Shown here: piece after piece, positions 57,531-64,000 of the stretch
How the letters are laid out: each line of letters starts with the position of its first letter
Position numbering within the stretch: the stretch's first letter is position 1
Assembly: GCA_016714015.1 (NCBI GenBank)
Contig: JADJNZ010000005.1
Location: 62,001-126,000 of the forward strand
DNA from: Gemmatimonadota bacterium
GTDB lineage: Bacteria > Gemmatimonadota > Gemmatimonadetes > Gemmatimonadales > Gemmatimonadaceae
Length of the DNA: 64,000 bases
Direction: 5' to 3'
Notes under the pieces: generated by a model
What the model was told of the DNA's origin: nothing
Seen by the model: only the letters and a program-made list of their open reading frames with translations
Databases searched by the model: none
Made by a program: the position numbers and the translations under genes

Positions 57531-57769
57531 GTCACGCTGGGACAGCGAGATGCTGTGGCGCCCCGCAACCCCACGTGTGCCCGAACTTGCGCGACAAGTC
57601 CGCGGTGCTCAGGAGTATCACCGCCCCGTTCCGAAGGCGACTCCCCACTCGGATGCAGAGCGCCTGAACGGCGACCGTGCCCTTGAACCGCGCGGTCGCG
57701 TGCTCGGTCGAGTGCGCCCTCTGCGCGTCATTTGCCCTGGCGCCGGTCGATTGTTGGTCGCGGCCAAGA

Positions 57770-58762
57770 TCAGGAGAGCCATTGCCCGCGAGCACTCGCG
57801 GCGCCCGACCGCCCGCGGCGCGCTGGCTGGAGCCCTAATCGCCGCATCCGCTCGTAGACCGTTTTGCGCGAGACCAGAAGCTCCCGCGCCACCGACTTGG
57901 TGCACCAGTCGTAGCGGCGAAGCAGCTCGCCGAGCAGCTGAGCCTCCTTGGAACGCAGTTCGAGATCCGACGCGGGCAACCGTCCGCGCGTTGCGAGGCC
58001 GTCAGGCACAAGGTGGTCGCGGACGACTGTTCGTGCCCCCCGTGCCCTCAGCACGGCACGCTGCGCCACATGCCGCAACTCGCGGACGTTGCCGGGCCAT
58101 CCATGGGAGCGCAGGTACGCGGCCGCTTCCCGATCGAGCTCGCGCGCGCTGTCGCCGGTCGGATCGAAGAGTTCGAGATAATGCCGGAAGAGCGCGAGCA
58201 CGTCCTCCCCCCGCTCACGGAGTGGTGGCACCACGAGCTCGATCCCGCAGAGTCGGTGCAGCAGGTCGAGGCGGAACCGCCCTGCGTCGACCTCGCCCTG
58301 CAAGGAGCGGTTCGATGCCGACACCAACCGGAAACGGCTGGTCGAGTCCCGGCTCGCGCCGAGTCGTCGATACTGGTTCGTATCGATGGCACGAAGCAGC
58401 TTCGCCTGCGATTCCAACGGCAGGCTGCACACCTCGTCCAGCAGCAGCGTGCCAAGATCCGCCTCGGCCATGTAGCCTGGGCGTCGACTCACGGCGCCGG
58501 TGAAAGCCCCAGGCTCATGCCCGAACATCGCGGACTCGAACATGGTCTCGCTCGTCGCGCAGCCGTTCACGGGCACGAAGGCGCCCGAACGTCCGCTCGA
58601 GCGGTGCAGCGCGAGCGCCGTGAGTTCCTTCCCGACGCCGGTCTCGCCGCTGATCAGCACCGAAAGGTCCGAGCGGGCGACCAGCTCTATCTCCCGCCGC
58701 AGCACCTGCATCGGCACCGAATCGCCAAGCATGATGATGTCATCCGTCGAGCGGGGCGTCAC
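57770..58762 (-). CDS. sigma54-type AAA+ transcriptional activator without sensor domain
   Basis: A 330-residue activator consisting of the AAA+ domain and a Fis-type HTH. Walker A is LISGETGVGKELTALALHRS near residue 39, the sigma54-contact loop is EPGAFTGAVSRRPGY, Walker B is GTLLLDEVCSLP, and the HTH is near 285-305 (KSVARELLVSRKTVYERMRR). No receiver, GAF or PAS domain is present, so activity may be set by another protein. The ATG overlaps the secretin stop (ATGA), making it the last gene of the secretion operon. The 239 bases between its end and the IS remnant hold nothing recognisable. Confidence 0.82.
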   Translation of the reverse strand: MTPRSTDDIIMLGDSVPMQVLRREIELVARSDLSVLISGETGVGKELTALALHRSSGRSGAFVPVNGCATSETMFESAMFGHEPGAFTGAVSRRPGYMAEADLGTLLLDEVCSLPLESQAKLLRAIDTNQYRRLGASRDSTSRFRLVSASNRSLQGEVDAGRFRLDLLHRLCGIELVVPPLRERGEDVLALFRHYLELFDPTGDSARELDREAAAYLRSHGWPGNVRELRHVAQRAVLRARGARTVVRDHLVPDGLATRGRLPASDLELRSKEAQLLGELLRRYDWCTKSVARELLVSRKTVYERMRRLGLQPARRGRSGAASARGQWLS

Positions 58763-60255
58763 GGGCGCTTCACCTCGGGAACGCGAGCGCGTAGCGGCGC
58801 GGTCGCGCCATCCACGTCGGCATCGGTGGAAAGGACGGTGGGCGTGAGGAAGAGGAAGAGCTCGGTCTCCGTGGCGCGACGGGAGGCGCGCCCGAAGAGT
58901 CCGCCCAGCAAGGGGATGCTCGAGAGCACGGGGATGCCCGACTGGTTCGCATCGCGCTGCCGGTCCGACAACCCGCCGAGCACGGCCGTCTGGCCGTTCC
59001 TCACCAGCAGACGCGTCTGGACCGACCGCGTCGAGATGACCGGCGCATCGAACGCCGTCTCCGTCGTGACGGAGTTCACCTCCTGCGTCACCTCGAGCAT
59101 CACGTAGCCATCGGCACTGATCGTCGGCCGTACGCTCAACCGCGTGCCGACGTCCTTGTACTGCACCACCTGGTCGCGCTGCGGGGTGTCGGTCGGCAGC
59201 GAACGCGAGACCTGCACGAAGGGCCGCTGGCTGCCGACGACGATCTCGGCCTGCTCGTTGTTGGCCGCGAGCACGATCGGTCGGCTCGCGATGGAGACGT
59301 CGCCGCGTGCCGCCGCGGCGCGCAGGGCGGCATCGAGGTCCACGCCGCCGACGTTCATCACGCTCACGGCGAAGTCGCCGAGACCGATGCCCGTGCTCGA
59401 CGCGCTCACGGTCGCGTTGCCGGCGCCGGGGATCGCCGTCGGCGGCAGGTCGGTCGCGACGCCGAACGAGAAGCCGCGGTCCTTGCGCACCTCCGCGATC
59501 AGGACCTCGATCATCACCTGCAGCGGCCGGACGTCGAGTTCCTGGACCGCGGCGCGGATGAGCTCGAAGTCGCGCGTCGACGCACGCACCAACAGGCTGT
59601 TCGTCGACGGGTCGGGGACGATCGTCACCTCACCCGCGAGGGCCGCATTGAGACCTGCGGCCGCGGCGACGGCACCCGGGACCGGCGGTGCCGTGGGCGG
59701 CGCGCTCGGGAGGCGCGAGTCGCGGAGCGAAGCGGAGAGCGTGGACCGCTGGTTCGATCCGAGCTCGCCGAGTGCGCTCGCCCGACCGTACAGCGCATTG
59801 ACCGTCGCCGCCACATCGGAGGCGCGTGCGTGCCTGAGCCGCAGCGTGAAGAGCACCAGACCGCCGTCATCCTGCGGGCGCGACGTCGAGGAGGCCGCCG
59901 GGGCGTTCGACTGGCGCGGCTCCCCGATCGACCGGATCCGGAAGAGCGCCGCGGCCGTGTCGAGCACGAGTTCCTGCTGCTGCGATGCCAGGAGCCCACG
60001 CAGCAGTGCCGGCACCTCGGCTCGTGGCACGGGACGCGGCGTCTCGAGGGTCACGCGATTCCCCGGCAGCGTCGCGATCACCAGTGGGTGCTCGAGGTAT
60101 GCCGCGAGGCTCTGCACGACGTTGCGCAGGTCTGCGTCGACGAAGCGGATGCTCACGCTGTCGGAAGGCGGTGGGGCCTGCGCCATCGCGCGGCCGACCG
60201 GTGCGGCAGCGAGCATCGCCAGCGCGGCGGCCAATGAGGACAGGCGACTCGTCAT
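58759..60255 (-). CDS. gspD: secretin (GspD/PilQ family)
   Basis: A 498-residue outer-membrane secretin. A signal peptide (LAAALAMLAAAPVGRAMAQA) is followed by N-domains (VSIRFVDADLRNVVQSLAAY; AAVQELDVRPLQVMIEVLIA). The C-terminal channel domain shows VPVLSSIPLLGGLFGRASRR and TETELFLFLTPTVL, the signature of the family. It is shorter than the usual GspD, with fewer N-domains. It forms the outer-membrane gate for a type II-like pseudopilus system. The ATG at 60255 overlaps the preceding stop; a start 8 codons upstream is less likely. Confidence 0.87.
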   Translation of the reverse strand: MTSRLSSLAAALAMLAAAPVGRAMAQAPPPSDSVSIRFVDADLRNVVQSLAAYLEHPLVIATLPGNRVTLETPRPVPRAEVPALLRGLLASQQQELVLDTAAALFRIRSIGEPRQSNAPAASSTSRPQDDGGLVLFTLRLRHARASDVAATVNALYGRASALGELGSNQRSTLSASLRDSRLPSAPPTAPPVPGAVAAAAGLNAALAGEVTIVPDPSTNSLLVRASTRDFELIRAAVQELDVRPLQVMIEVLIAEVRKDRGFSFGVATDLPPTAIPGAGNATVSASSTGIGLGDFAVSVMNVGGVDLDAALRAAAARGDVSIASRPIVLAANNEQAEIVVGSQRPFVQVSRSLPTDTPQRDQVVQYKDVGTRLSVRPTISADGYVMLEVTQEVNSVTTETAFDAPVISTRSVQTRLLVRNGQTAVLGGLSDRQRDANQSGIPVLSSIPLLGGLFGRASRRATETELFLFLTPTVLSTDADVDGATAPLRARVPEVKRP

Positions 60256-60719
60256 GGACGGTCGAGCGAGAGGGTCCACGAGGTGTCACCTAGGCGAAGG
60301 GTCACGGAACTGCGGCCGACGCTGCGCACATAGGCGCCGGCGATGGAATCCCCGGGCGCGACGACACGTCCCGTCTCGGGCGACGCGCCGTCGACGACCG
60401 CGCGCCAGGGCGGACCGACGATCCCCGAGAGGCGCAGGGCGGGCAGGATGAGCGGTGCCGGTGGCGGAGCATCCGCCGGGGCTCCCAGCACGAATGGACG
60501 CCGCGAAGGGCGGCGAGTGAGCCGGAACGGGTCCTGGTCCACTGCGCGGAGCACCCAGGTGCCCAACGACTCGGGTGCGGTCTCCCGCCCTGGTGCCGTC
60601 GCAACCTCGGCGGATGTCGCGCCCGGTGGCTCCGGCAGACCCGCGCGAAAGCCGGCGACGGCGCACCACGCCAGCATCATCGACGCCACCCACAGGATCC
60701 GTTCATCACGGTGCCGCAT
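60252..60719 (-). CDS. GspC/PilP-like inner-membrane coupling protein
   Basis: A 155-residue protein with an N-terminal hydrophobic segment (ILWVASMMLAWCAVAGF) and a small beta domain at the end (LRLSGIVGPPWRAVVDG, AGAYVRSVGRSSVTLRLGDT), which resembles the homology region of GspC and PilP. These link the inner-membrane platform to the secretin. The Pro-rich middle is typical. It overlaps the upstream gene by 14 bases and the secretin by 4. Confidence 0.65.
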   Translation of the reverse strand: MRHRDERILWVASMMLAWCAVAGFRAGLPEPPGATSAEVATAPGRETAPESLGTWVLRAVDQDPFRLTRRPSRRPFVLGAPADAPPPAPLILPALRLSGIVGPPWRAVVDGASPETGRVVAPGDSIAGAYVRSVGRSSVTLRLGDTSWTLSLDRP

Positions 60720-61317
60720 CGCGTGCCTCCTCGCGTCCCGGCGGCGTGCGCGGCGCGATACCGGAGACCGTGATCGACAGCCGGATCGCTTCGGGCCGGT
60801 CGTCGCCCGCCGCCGGCTCGAGCGGGGTCACGGACATCTCGGTGAATCGAAGGGCGCCGGGAGCCAGTTCGAGGATCAGCAGGAACTGCATGACCGCGGA
60901 GACGTCGCCCTCGGCATCGAGCCGGACGCTCGCCGCGGCGAACGGGCCCGCGACCGACGTGTCGGACTCGGCGCGGGTCGAGTGGAGGACGAGGCCGACA
61001 TCGGTGGCCGCGCGACGGACCGCCGCATGAAGGTTGGATGCGACGGAGGCGTCGGTTCCCCGCGGCAGCAATCGACCGCGCGCGGAGTCGAGGGCCGTCT
61101 CCAGCCGGTGGAGGGAGTCGCCGAGGATCGCGACCGCCGGCCGCGTCTCGATCCGCGCGAGGAGATCCGCGCGCACCTGGTTCCGCTGCCGCATGACGCC
61201 GAGCGCATCGACCGCGGTCAGCATCGAACGGAAGGCCAGCGCAGCGACGAGCACACCGCCTCCGACCAGGAGGGCGCGACGGTCTCGCGCGCCGAGGGCG
61301 CTGAAGGCGCGGATCAT
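60706..61317 (-). CDS. GspM/PilO-like platform protein
   Basis: A 203-residue bitopic protein. One helix near residues 14-32 (RALLVGGGVLVAALAFRSML) is followed by a coiled coil and a ferredoxin-like periplasmic domain (VSAVMQFLLILELAPGALRF). The size, topology and place between the GspL-like and GspC-like genes identify it as the GspM/PilO subunit; sequence motifs in this family are weak. Confidence 0.65.
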   Translation of the reverse strand: MIRAFSALGARDRRALLVGGGVLVAALAFRSMLTAVDALGVMRQRNQVRADLLARIETRPAVAILGDSLHRLETALDSARGRLLPRGTDASVASNLHAAVRRAATDVGLVLHSTRAESDTSVAGPFAAASVRLDAEGDVSAVMQFLLILELAPGALRFTEMSVTPLEPAAGDDRPEAIRLSITVSGIAPRTPPGREEARDAAP

Positions 61318-62399
61318 GGCCGGCTTCCCGACGGGAGCGACACGAACGAGACGGTGGCGCGTTCGAGAAGCGTCCCTCCGACCGCTTCCGCGGTGACCGG
61401 TCCGACGAATCGCGGCGCCCGCACCATGCCGGACTCCGCGAGCCGGTCCGGCACCGACCCGACGCGGTTCCCGATCACGGTGATCGTGCCCGATGCGGAA
61501 TCCGCGCGGAATGACACGACGGCGACGTCACTGGGGAGGGCACTGCGGATCGCCTCGATGGTCGAGATGAAGGAGATGCGCGATCTCGACCGGTCCCGGA
61601 TCGCCTCCAGCTCGCCTCGCACCGCCGCCAGGCGCTCGACGAGGGAGTCCGCGGGGCCGCGTGCAACGGACGTCGTGGCCTCGCGCCGGGCCAGATCACC
61701 ATTCGCACCCAGGACCGCGGCCGGGAACGCGAGCACGGCGCCGGCGAGCGCGATCGCGAACGCCACACTCGCCGCGCGCGCGCGCCAGCCGGTGACGGTC
61801 GCCGGTCGCTCGCGCAGCTGCGGCACCTCGAACGGCGCGGCCTGCCCGGACGCCGCGAGGAGCGCGGCGCCGACGGAGGCCGCGAACGGATGCGCGCCGT
61901 CGCCCGTGCGGGACAGGTGGTCCGGCAGGTCGGCCGCGACTCGCGTCGCGGCATCGTACGTGGTCACCGACCGCAGGCGGATCCCGCGGGCACGCAGCAG
62001 GACCGCCACGCCGTCGAGGTTCGACCGCGGATACGCCGCGGCACGGATCTCCCCGTGATCGTCCCGCACGATGCCGCTGATCGTCAATCCACCCGGTCGC
62101 GCGAGGAACCACCGGTGCGGCGACTCGCGGAGCAGCGCGATCGCGGCGGCATCCTCCATCGCCGACGGGAGTCCCGAGATCGTTCGGACCTGCGCGAGCG
62201 GCGACGCGAACGCGATCGCCGCGGCGCTCCCGGCCACTGGCGCCCCCGGCGCGCGTGCGAGGAGCTCCGCGAGCGCGGGAGCGGGATCCGAGGGATCGGC
62301 GATCTCCGCCTCGAGGACCCATGCGAGCGCGCCGTCCACCATTCGCGCGAGCCGAAGATGCGACTGATCGATGGAGATGCCCAATGCGCCGCCCTTCAT
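61314..62399 (-). CDS. GspL/PilM-N-like platform protein
   Basis: A 361-residue protein with an actin-like cytoplasmic part (GISIDQSHLRLARMVDGALA), one membrane helix near 205-225 (VAFAIALAGAVLAFPAAVLG), a coiled coil and a periplasmic fold (LPSDVAVVSFRADSASGTIT). This is the GspL arrangement, equal to PilM and PilN joined. It recruits the secretion ATPase to the membrane. The ATG at 62399 overlaps the previous stop by 4 bases; the longer frame upstream is a shadow. Confidence 0.7.
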   Translation of the reverse strand: MKGGALGISIDQSHLRLARMVDGALAWVLEAEIADPSDPAPALAELLARAPGAPVAGSAAAIAFASPLAQVRTISGLPSAMEDAAAIALLRESPHRWFLARPGGLTISGIVRDDHGEIRAAAYPRSNLDGVAVLLRARGIRLRSVTTYDAATRVAADLPDHLSRTGDGAHPFAASVGAALLAASGQAAPFEVPQLRERPATVTGWRARAASVAFAIALAGAVLAFPAAVLGANGDLARREATTSVARGPADSLVERLAAVRGELEAIRDRSRSRISFISTIEAIRSALPSDVAVVSFRADSASGTITVIGNRVGSVPDRLAESGMVRAPRFVGPVTAEAVGGTLLERATVSFVSLPSGSRP

Positions 62400-63364
62400 G
62401 GGCCGGTGCTCCGTCGGATCAGGCTCGCGCCATCCGCGCCGAGCCGGAGACGCAGTTCGAGCGTGGACTCGTTCGGCGAAACACCGACTCCAGAGGCGGG
62501 ACGAGGCGACCGGACGTCGAGTATCCAGGCCGCGGGCTCGACGGTGGCGATGGTCTCGAGCGCGGTCATCGCCCGCGTGAGGGCGATCACCTCGACCGCG
62601 GGCAGCTCGGCGCCGACCTGCTGCAGCGTGGACGGTCGCCACGGACCCGCGCGTCGGCGTCGTTCGATCGCCGCCGCTCCTCGCACACCGATTCCGGGAA
62701 GGGCCGCGAGGATGACGGGCGCGGCGTGGCGCATCGAGACGCGATCGTCGTCGACGGAGAAGAGGCCGCGCAGACCGGAGCCGGTGCGCATCGCCGTCGC
62801 ACTGTCGGCGCTGGCGAAGCCGCGGACGGACTCGAGTTCCATCACATGAGCGAAGCGGTCGTTCCGCGGTGGGGCCCCGCCCGTCGCGTCGTAACAGGTC
62901 CGCTCGCAGCCCATCGCCCGCACGGCATCGTCCGCGTCGCGCCAGTCGAGGATGGCATCCGCGAGCGAGTCCGCGGCGCCGGGAGCGAGGCCGACGCCGG
63001 AGAACAGCCCTCGCAGTTCGACGCCGTCGGCGACGTTCAGTGGCAGCTGCAGCCCCGCGGGCCTGAGCGTGACGCGGCCAGGACACTCGACGACCGCGGG
63101 GGCGCGTTCGAGGATCGCCGCGATCGTATCCGGGGCCATCGGTCCCCGGCGGGAACCGGCCTCCTCCGCGCCACGCGCCAGCGCATCGATCGCCGCGAGG
63201 GCGCGTGCCGCGCAGTCCTCGGCGCGCCAGCCGTTGCGCGTGAGCGCGATGCGGTTCTCCGTCGCGCGGATCGCGCGCCGCGCGAGCGTGAGCGCGGCGA
63301 GCGCGACCGCCGCGCCGCCGGTGAGGAGGAGGACGACGGACAGCAGCGCGAAGCCGCGCCTCAT
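62396..63364 (-). CDS. gspK: GspK-like minor pseudopilin
   Basis: A 322-residue protein. The N-terminus MRRGFALLSVVLLLTGGAAV is a prepilin-like leader and helix; no Glu at +5, a known feature of GspK. The large C-terminal globular part has ILDWRDADDAVRAMGCERTC and a helix-hairpin-helix-like LPGIGVRGAAAIERRRRAGP, both matching GspK. Two Cys residues may form a disulfide. It tips the pseudopilus. The start overlaps the gspJ-like stop. Confidence 0.75.
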   Translation of the reverse strand: MRRGFALLSVVLLLTGGAAVALAALTLARRAIRATENRIALTRNGWRAEDCAARALAAIDALARGAEEAGSRRGPMAPDTIAAILERAPAVVECPGRVTLRPAGLQLPLNVADGVELRGLFSGVGLAPGAADSLADAILDWRDADDAVRAMGCERTCYDATGGAPPRNDRFAHVMELESVRGFASADSATAMRTGSGLRGLFSVDDDRVSMRHAAPVILAALPGIGVRGAAAIERRRRAGPWRPSTLQQVGAELPAVEVIALTRAMTALETIATVEPAAWILDVRSPRPASGVGVSPNESTLELRLRLGADGASLIRRSTGP

Positions 63365-63915
63365 CGCATCGACCTCGACGTCGGCAGGATCAGCGTGTCG
63401 GTCTGCGAGAGGACGCCGAGGGCGACGGGGCGCGCGGTGGACGGGCCCCACGCTGGCACCCAGCGGCCGCCGAATCGCGCATCGTCGAGATAGGCGACGA
63501 CCGGGGTCCCGTCGAGGCGGACGAGGGCGAGGGTCGCATCGCGGTCGATCGACGTCTCGAGGATGAGCGCCGCGCCGACCGAGTCCCGAGCGAGGCTGAC
63601 GGTCGCGCGGCAGCGCTCCTTCCAGCCCCGAGGCACCCGGCACCACGTGTCCCACGTGGCGCTCGCGTCGTCGCCACCGAACGTCGCGGACGGATCGACG
63701 CCGGCGCGCGCGTCGAGCACGAGTTCGAGCAGCAGGCGCCGTCCATTCATCGCGGCGAGGTGGCCGCGATCCTCCGCGTCGTTGGCCCTCGCGATCGCCG
63801 CGATCCCGTCGACGACGGCGCGGGCCCCGAGCAGCACGAAGGCGGTGATGGTGAGCGCCACCACGACCTCGAGGAGCGTGAGTCCGCTCCGGCGCTTGAC
63901 CTGGCGCGCGTTCAT
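63361..63915 (-). CDS. gspJ: GspJ-like pseudopilin
   Basis: A 184-residue type IV pilin-like protein. The leader ends in Gly (VKRRSG) and the mature part starts LTLLEVVVALTITAFVLLGA, with Glu at position 5, the prepilin peptidase and assembly signature. The globular domain contains two Cys (TWCRVPRGWKERCRATVSLA). Its place before gspK suggests GspJ. The start overlaps the stop of the upstream gene by 4 bases. Confidence 0.75.
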   Translation of the reverse strand: MNARQVKRRSGLTLLEVVVALTITAFVLLGARAVVDGIAAIARANDAEDRGHLAAMNGRRLLLELVLDARAGVDPSATFGGDDASATWDTWCRVPRGWKERCRATVSLARDSVGAALILETSIDRDATLALVRLDGTPVVAYLDDARFGGRWVPAWGPSTARPVALGVLSQTDTLILPTSRSMR

Positions 63916-64000
63916 CGCGGAGCCGGCCGGAAGAAGGCCGTCTCGAGCAGCGCCGCATCCGAGGTCGAGTCCGAGATCGACACGAGATACACGGCGCCGG
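63912..64000 (-). CDS. 3' end of an upstream pseudopilin gene (partial)
   Basis: The last 28 codons of a gene that continues beyond the window, ending ALLETAFFRPAPR. Its TGA overlaps the gspJ-like ATG. By operon order it should be a GspI- or GspH-like pseudopilin, but too little is visible to be sure. Confidence 0.5.
   Translation of the reverse strand, partial: GAVYLVSISDSTSDAALLETAFFRPAPR

Noticed and set aside
57531..57769. Small ORFs between the IS remnant and the sigma54 activator
   Set aside because: Short, Arg/Ala-rich frames without start signals or family resemblance.

Overview
The window is very GC-rich, gene-dense, Gram-negative-type DNA. It encodes lipoproteins, a secretin, porin-like barrels and a Wza/Wzc-type export system. 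Gene content and the style of many ATGA-overlapping operons suggest a Gemmatimonadota-like bacterium; this is an inference from content, not a database match. I recognised no rRNA, tRNA or CRISPR.

Layout. 1-4.4 kb: a response regulator, an AlkA-type glycosylase, an SDR fusion, GDP-fucose synthase and a CpsB-type phosphatase. 4.4-5.5 kb: a PilT-like ATPase with a damaged P-loop. 5.7-23 kb: a long plus-strand exopolysaccharide operon (sugar-phosphate transferase, Wza-like lipoprotein, Wzc-like tyrosine kinase, Wzy-like polymerase, methyltransferase, two GT2 and five GT4-type glycosyltransferases). 23-38.8 kb: mixed housekeeping genes, including an amidase, a histidine kinase, sufE, a Wzm/Wzt ABC exporter with another GT4, msrPQ, an RlmL-like methyltransferase, a porin-like protein, a cupredoxin and a Cache-HAMP Ser/Thr kinase.

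38.8-57.5 kb is the remarkable part. A decayed AAA ATPase gene and a chimeric sucA/fba-like ORF lead into a 1759-residue Rhs toxin gene with its immunity gene. After it come seven orphan Rhs C-terminal tips (one only a remnant), most paired with a putative immunity gene. Each tip is preceded by a 66-bp imperfect palindrome with the complete architecture of an integron attC site: R''/R' boxes ATCTAAC and GTTAGGC, plus the two unpaired bases typical of attC. Each intact site is translatable in frame with the tip that follows it, and the predicted integrase crossover falls exactly on a codon boundary. Five-and-a-remnant cassettes lie left of a central tyrosine recombinase gene and two lie right of it, inverted. 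Both arms read toward the recombinase, while attC polarity points away from it. The recombinase is not a canonical IntI; it carries a primase/Toprim-like N-terminus. The simplest reading is an integron-type reservoir of interchangeable polymorphic-toxin tips. Two tips look like peptidoglycan peptidases (M23 and M15-like) and their partner immunity proteins carry export signals.

57.8-64 kb: a minus-strand type II secretion-like operon (pseudopilins, GspK, L, M, C-like, secretin) ending in a sigma54-type activator, with an IS3-family remnant between it and the toxin array.
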